The position numbers and the translations under genes are program-made. 64,000 nt of DNA from Echinometra lucunter (taxonomy: Eukaryota; Echinodermata; Echinoidea; Camarodonta; Echinometridae): NCBI GenBank assembly GCA_029962745.1, contig CM057153.1, forward strand, positions 13,715,241 to 13,779,240. Reading direction: 5' to 3'. The notes under the pieces were generated by a model that worked only from the letters and a program-made list of their open reading frames with translations, was not told where the DNA came from and ran no database searches. Below, in pieces: positions 60,607-64,000 of the stretch; position 1 is the stretch's first letter; each line of letters begins with the position of its first letter.

Positions 60607-62681
60607 TTAACAATAACAATAATAATGATAATAATAATAATGATAATAATGATGATAATGATGATAATAATAATGATAATAATAATGATGATAATAATGA
60701 TAATGATGATAATGATAATAACAATGATGATAATAATAATGATGATGATAATGATGATGATAATGATAATGATGATCATGATGATGATAATAATAATGAT
60801 GATAATAATGATGATAATAATAATGATGATGATAATAATAATTAATAACTAGATAAATAATTTGATAAATTTATATAGCGCAGCTACTAGACTGATATAC
60901 TCTACTACACTGTGATGTAACAAAGCTCCCTACAATGCTGCTGCACTGTATAAATATGTATTTATTCATTTATTAATTTATAGGCAGGGTTCTCACTAGA
61001 AAAAAATCCACACATGGTTCCCCCTCTGCGCAAAGCGCGGAAGTTTCGGAAGTTTTACGGAATAACGTGTAAAGTTAGGAGTGGCGGCAGTATATGCTAT
61101 AGCAAAAGACTGGAAAAATACTTCCTGGTAAGCAGGAGTTGTTTACTAATGGCATTATAGTAAAAATACATTGCCAAAAAGCAAAACAATCTGTGGCATT
61201 TATCATTATTATTAGGAATATATACACCAATTTTTTTTTACCCTTGTTGCCACGCATGGTGCAGCAATTTCACACATGGTTCTTCCTTGTCTGAAACCCT
61301 TTACGCATGGTATTGGAACCATGGGTGTTATGTACTGGCGAGAACCATGTTTATAGGAAGAGTTTGATTTTAAAAAAAAACAAACAATATATTTCTTTAT
61401 GTCAATTAAGATATTTGCAAATGGGAAGGTATTGGTGGGTTCAATGATGGAGTTACTTTTAAAATGTAGGGAAAAAAACCATTATCTGTTTTTTCAATCA
61501 AGCCATACTTTTTTTTGGTTGTATTATTAACAGCATCCAGCTTTATAATTCAATGTTGTAAAGACAAAATATGCTACCAACTACCTCTAAATATTCCTCA
61601 GCATACAGGCAAGGTCATGTTCAATGACTGGACAAATTGGAAATTTAGGTCTCTTGAGGGAGGGTACCAACCATGGCTTTGAAAAAAGACCATCATTCAT
61701 CAATAAATGGAAACAATAATTGGGAAAATGCACACATTCATTAAGAACAGCTCCTAAATGTGGCATGATAAAATGACTCCTCTATAAATAATTCTGCTGC
61801 AAAATAAAATGAAATATCTGTATCTTTGGGGCCTTATTGTGCACAGCTTTTTTCCCCATCCCAATTTGCCATTTATTTATATTATATTGGATGGCTCTGA
61901 ATGGGATGCCAGAGAATATTCCACGAATGGTATTCCATGAAATAAAGCCATCCAATATAATTATTATTATCTATACCCAACAGGAAAGGGATTTTGAATT
62001 TAATAAATGTCATTCCAGCAAATAAAAAAGGCCCCCCACCGTACATTTATTTTGATCACACAAGTTTGACTTACCTCTTAATGACGTCATCAAAGTGTCG
62101 TTTGTGCATTGCGTGTATTGCATATCCCTGCATTGTAATGATTATTGCGCATGTTTGTTTTATTGCACGCATGCGAAGAGAAAATATCGCATAATATTGC
62201 ACGGCAAATTTGTACATGAAAATATGGGGAATTTGGTGTTTTATACAATATGCTCTGATATTGCACAGACAAATCATGTAGACATAAACTATGTGTTTTT
62301 ATTGCGCATCTAAAATGCCCTGTATAGCAATAATAATAATAGCAATTAACTTGTTGTCCTGGCCCTTCTTTTTTCTTTGTAATTAGATCAAGATTTTCGA
62401 AAGTCATTTCACTTGATATTTTCATGTGGAAATCAAAATTTTCTGGGTTATTTTTGTAGCCCCCTCCCCTAACTAAAGAAATGTAAGATGTCTGAACTAG
62501 AAACTTACTGTACTTCTTTCTTGGATCGTTTGAGCTTTGTGATCTCATTAACGATGCGCTTCTCATCCCGCAGCTTGAAATGCTGAGTCTGCAGCTGGTA
62601 CTCCAGCTTACGAATGTTGTCATCGATGGCCTTCTCCGTCTTGTGAGGCAAGTTGGCTTTGATGCGTGAGAGGACATCACT
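47430..62681 (-). CDS. Bfr1-family coiled-coil protein with long acidic tail (5' end beyond window)
   Basis: Eight exons on minus, all with AG/GT borders and matching phases: 62509-62681, 60436-60508, 52366-52504, 51350-51506, 50939-51093, 49811-49956, 49229-49345, 47430-48663; at least one exon lies further right. The first encodes a K-T-E-K-A-I-D-D-N-I-R-K-L-E-Y-Q segment, then K-L-R-D-E-K-R-I-V-N-E-I-T-K-L-K-R-S-K-K, the hallmark block of yeast Bfr1 and plant proton-pump-interactor proteins. Next come K-R-A-E-I-E-S-Y-I, an E-I-D-G-L-Y-D-M-R-R helix, an RRKEDEKKAQEA-type charged coil, and F-E-Y-E-L-T-R-E-P-F-Q-E-E-R with L-V-T-Y-L, again Bfr1-like. The tail is acidic. Yeast Bfr1 binds polysomes and mRNPs; the role here is inferred only. 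The last exon in this copy has six indels (net +4), including near 48438, 48240, 47992, 47788, 47547 and 47455, which break its frame; 33646-34875 shows the open version. Exon structure is sure, family moderately so. Confidence 0.72.
52929..53055. repeat. Short tandem repeat, about 57 bp x 2-3
   Basis: TTCCAAAGCATAGCATTTT followed by an ATC-GAGAAAAAA stretch, repeated two to three times. Just before it (52852-52900) is a G-run start (CCCGGGGGGGGCACTC) typical of another echinoderm-type MITE end; no partner end was found. Confidence 0.75.
53640..54062. repeat. (TC)n-rich microsatellite complex
   Basis: Interrupted (CT)n and TCTG/TTCC tracts in a Bfr1-like intron. The 235-codon open frame across it is Ser/Leu low complexity and not a gene. 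Confidence 0.93.
54440..56222. mobile_element. 1.8-kb foldback element, arms of about 630 bp
   Basis: 54440-55075 and 55585-56222 are inverse copies at roughly 85-90% by eye. Paired landmarks include TTTACACTTTT (54470 / 56195), GGTGAGCACTGCTCAC (54587 / 56055), GCATTCATTATTGTAGCATT (54793 / 55849) and a C-run plus (TC)n (54950) facing (GA)n plus a G-run (55680). The spacer of about 510 bp holds degenerate (AATC)n. The right outer end reads GGGGACGCACTGTACTG; the left outer end is less clear. No ORF. It sits in the 7.9-kb Bfr1-like intron. Confidence 0.85.
55130..55330. repeat. Degenerate (AATC)n
   Basis: Many AATCAAT/CAATCA steps in the centre of the foldback element. Confidence 0.85.
57000..58795. 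repeat. Tandem satellite, 157-bp unit, about 11 copies
   Basis: Unit landmarks are AGAGAGTCTTGCACGTAAAC, TGACCTTTGACCTTACCATG, CATGCAGGTCCCC and CTACAACCCAAGTTTG. The two leftmost units are divergent and longer (spacing 214 and 164 bp); the following nine are spaced 156-158 bp. Units 4-6 and 7-9 repeat as a block of about 471 bp, marked by the order GATAGATAAG, GGTTGAAAAG, GATTGAACAG. Confidence 0.95.
57418..58686 (-). promoter_or_regulatory. Array of nine perfect DR1 (AGGTCA-A-AGGTCA) sites
   Basis: TGACCTTTGACCT (on minus AGGTCAAAGGTCA) starts at 57418, 57575, 57732, 57889, 58045, 58203, 58360, 58517 and 58674. Degenerate forms occur at 57040 and 57254. Each unit adds another GACCT half-site 4 bp before it and a TGACCT 7 bp after it. 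DR1 is the known binding layout for HNF4, RXR and COUP-TF nuclear receptors. Sequence match is exact; binding or enhancer function is untested inference. Confidence 0.6.
58799..58873. repeat. (GACG)n microsatellite
   Basis: GACGGACG units, later GACGGACGAC units, directly after the last satellite unit and before the right TIR. Confidence 0.95.
59130..59539. mobile_element. TTAA-flanked MITE, family B (Bfr1-like intron copy)
   Basis: TTAACCCATTCGTGACAG left and CTGTCACGAATGGGTTAA right: perfect 18-base inverted ends including TTAA. Three TTGGCAA-type motifs inside. Confidence 0.92.
59668..60053. mobile_element. MITE with GTTCAGACA ends
   Basis: Left CTGTTCAGACAAAAATT, right AATTGTTTGTGTCTGAACAC, inverted with small differences. 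Several internal CAGACACA/TCAGACAC copies. 385 bp, no ORF with a known motif. Confidence 0.68.
60545..60845. repeat. 300-bp (AAT/GAT)n trinucleotide array
   Basis: Pure AAT, then mixed AAT and GAT triplets. It starts 37 bp upstream (in transcript sense) of the 60436-60508 exon of the Bfr1-like gene. Confidence 0.97.
60985..61349. mobile_element. hAT-type MITE (CAGGGTTCTC ends), copy 2, perfect 8-bp target duplication
   Basis: TIRs CAGGGTTCTCACTAG and CTGGCGAGAACCATG. TTTATAGG flanks both sides (60977-60984 and 61350-61357), the 8-bp duplication expected of hAT transposition. Related to 16254-16618. Confidence 0.88.
61880..61963. repeat. Hairpin with 17-bp arms, perhaps centre of a 210-bp MITE
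   Basis: ATATTGGATGGCT pairs with AGCCATCCAATAT. Further out, GGGGCCTTATT (about 61829) faces AAAAAAGGCCCC (about 62026), suggesting a larger palindromic element at 61828-62036. Confidence 0.6.
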
Positions 62682-64000
62682 CTAATATATCCAAGGAAGA
62701 AATATACATGTGTAAGTAAGGTTGTTGTTTTCTTTTTAAGGTAACATTACAAGAGAATTACAATAAACATAATTGTAATATCAATCTCAAAGTTATTCAG
62801 AGTTCTTGATCAAGTTATAAAACACCCCCAGTACAACAAAACGGACTAGCATACATGCATACAAGATTATGAATTATGACAGAATTAAACATTTTCCAAT
62901 TAGATATATCACTCATACATGTAACAAGAATTCTCAAGTGAACAGTATGAATTGTACTAAATAACGAGAAAAACATACACACATGTACATGTAGGCCACA
63001 ATGCACGTTGTATAGATTAATAACTGGCATATAAGTACATGTGGATGTTATTCCCTTGTACAAATCTCCAGAGTCTAATGCAACTGCTGATTACAAATTG
63101 GATTTCTGCATTTTTCATGCCACAAATCTGACATAATTTCTCTGAAGGTGGATATCATATGGTTAGAATGCAAAGGAAATGTATGTAAAAAGGGGGAATT
63201 CGCTGGTGTGAATGGATTATACTAGATTCATAGTGTGAAAGCAATGGGGGGTTTTTGGTAGAAGATAATTCTCTGCATGGGCGAATGGTAGCTATTTATT
63301 AAAGGAGTGAGGCCTATACATGTATGTACTATGACTGAATGGAGCATGATTATATAAGCAATCACTATGGGGGGGGGGGCATATTATACATGTATACATA
63401 TGCACAATCAAAAGGACATGCGCAAGTGCAGTATAATTCTAACAAAATATACAGGGGTCCAGTTAATTTTTCAACAAGGTGTCCAAATAGATACACACAT
63501 GTACTGGTACATGTATAATTTGGTCTGCCTACAGTACACTGGCACACTGCAGAAATTTTGAAATCCTTAACATATAAAGTGAAAAGTTTAAGGGCCCATA
63601 AGCCCCAGACCTCTTTTACTGTAGAGACCTGAGATGACTCAAATGATACTTAATTTGACAGCATTTTGAAAGCAGAAAGAGAAGTCTCTTGAGATGTATG
63701 CATACAGTACACCATGACTTAGAAGAAATTGCAGAACACATTATGTACATGTACATAGGCCGGCAACCCGACATACAACCCATACACTCCAGTGATAATA
63801 GACCTGTTTACTACTTTTATGCATACTTGTTGAACAAAAGTATCCCTTAATAACTAAGAAGCTTGCCTGAGGCTTGCCTGACATAGCAACAACTAATAAA
63901 TGCATACTGGATTCCATAGGCGGCGATCCATAGTCCGGACAGGGGGGACATGTCCCCTCCATTTTTTCTGGAGGGTATTGTCTCCCCCCCCCCCCCCCCA
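62682..64000. other. Bfr1-like intron or upstream sequence; no exon seen
   Basis: AT-rich, with many ACATGTAC-type words and an 11-G run at 63369. The last 80 bp (GGGGGGACATGTCCCC, a C-run at 63985) look like the start of another MITE cut by the window edge. The missing 5' exon(s) of the gene should lie further right. Confidence 0.45.

Noticed and set aside
60450..60852. Poly-Ile, poly-Leu and poly-Met open frames
   Set aside because: Translations of the AAT/GAT microsatellite.
1..64000. tRNA, rRNA or other standard RNA genes
   Set aside because: None recognised by reading for cloverleaf or conserved boxes on either strand; a covariance scan was not possible.

Overview
The window is a piece of an animal genome: genes split by GT-AG introns, many terminal-inverted-repeat (TIR) miniature transposons, long microsatellites and poly-G/poly-C runs. 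The repeat content and codon style suggest a marine invertebrate deuterostome, most likely an echinoderm such as a sea urchin. That is an inference; no single marker settles it. Three host genes are visible. (1) The 3' part of a short-chain dehydrogenase/reductase gene (RDH8/HSD17B1-like) lies on + at 1016-10399. (2) A complete six-exon pyrroline-5-carboxylate reductase gene (PYCR3-like, 269 aa) lies on + at 13513-23051. (3) On the minus strand, running in from beyond the right edge to 47430, is a coiled-coil gene that I assign to the Bfr1 ('nuclear segregation protein') family, with a long acidic Ser/Asp/Glu-rich tail.

Layout. 1-10.4 kb: the SDR gene, with an almost intact L1/Tx1-like LINE inserted antisense in one intron and nested MITEs in another. 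10.4-13.5 kb: an intergenic stretch of TIR elements and a 249-bp near-perfect hairpin just upstream of PYCR3. 13.5-23 kb: PYCR3. Its introns hold a LINE 3' fragment, a hammerhead-like RNA motif, two TTAA-flanked MITEs joined at one TTAA, a hAT MITE and other elements. 23-33.6 kb: mostly non-coding sequence between convergent genes. 33.6-38.7 kb: six 3' exons of the Bfr1-like gene (copy 1). 38742-39241: exactly 500 N. 39.2-52.5 kb: a near-identical second copy of 25474-38741. 52.5-62.7 kb: repeat-filled introns and the upstream exons of the Bfr1-like gene.

The 13.3-kb direct duplication is almost certainly an assembly artefact. The last 13.3 kb before the gap equals the first 13.3 kb after it, so two contig ends (probably two haplotypes) overlap but were not merged. 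The two copies carry complementary frameshifts: copy 1 is intact in the long last exon, copy 2 in the middle exons. The true locus is probably about 50 kb, with one Bfr1-like gene convergent with PYCR3.

The most unusual structure is a roughly 2-kb TIR-bounded element at 56928-58918 in a Bfr1-like intron. It is built from 11 copies of a 157-bp repeat. Nine copies carry a perfect AGGTCA-A-AGGTCA (DR1) nuclear-receptor-type site, and the array ends in a GACG microsatellite. The other notable candidates are the hammerhead-like fold in PYCR3 intron 1, a 1.8-kb foldback element, and two TTAA MITE families that share an internal CTGCAAATTGGCAAC motif.
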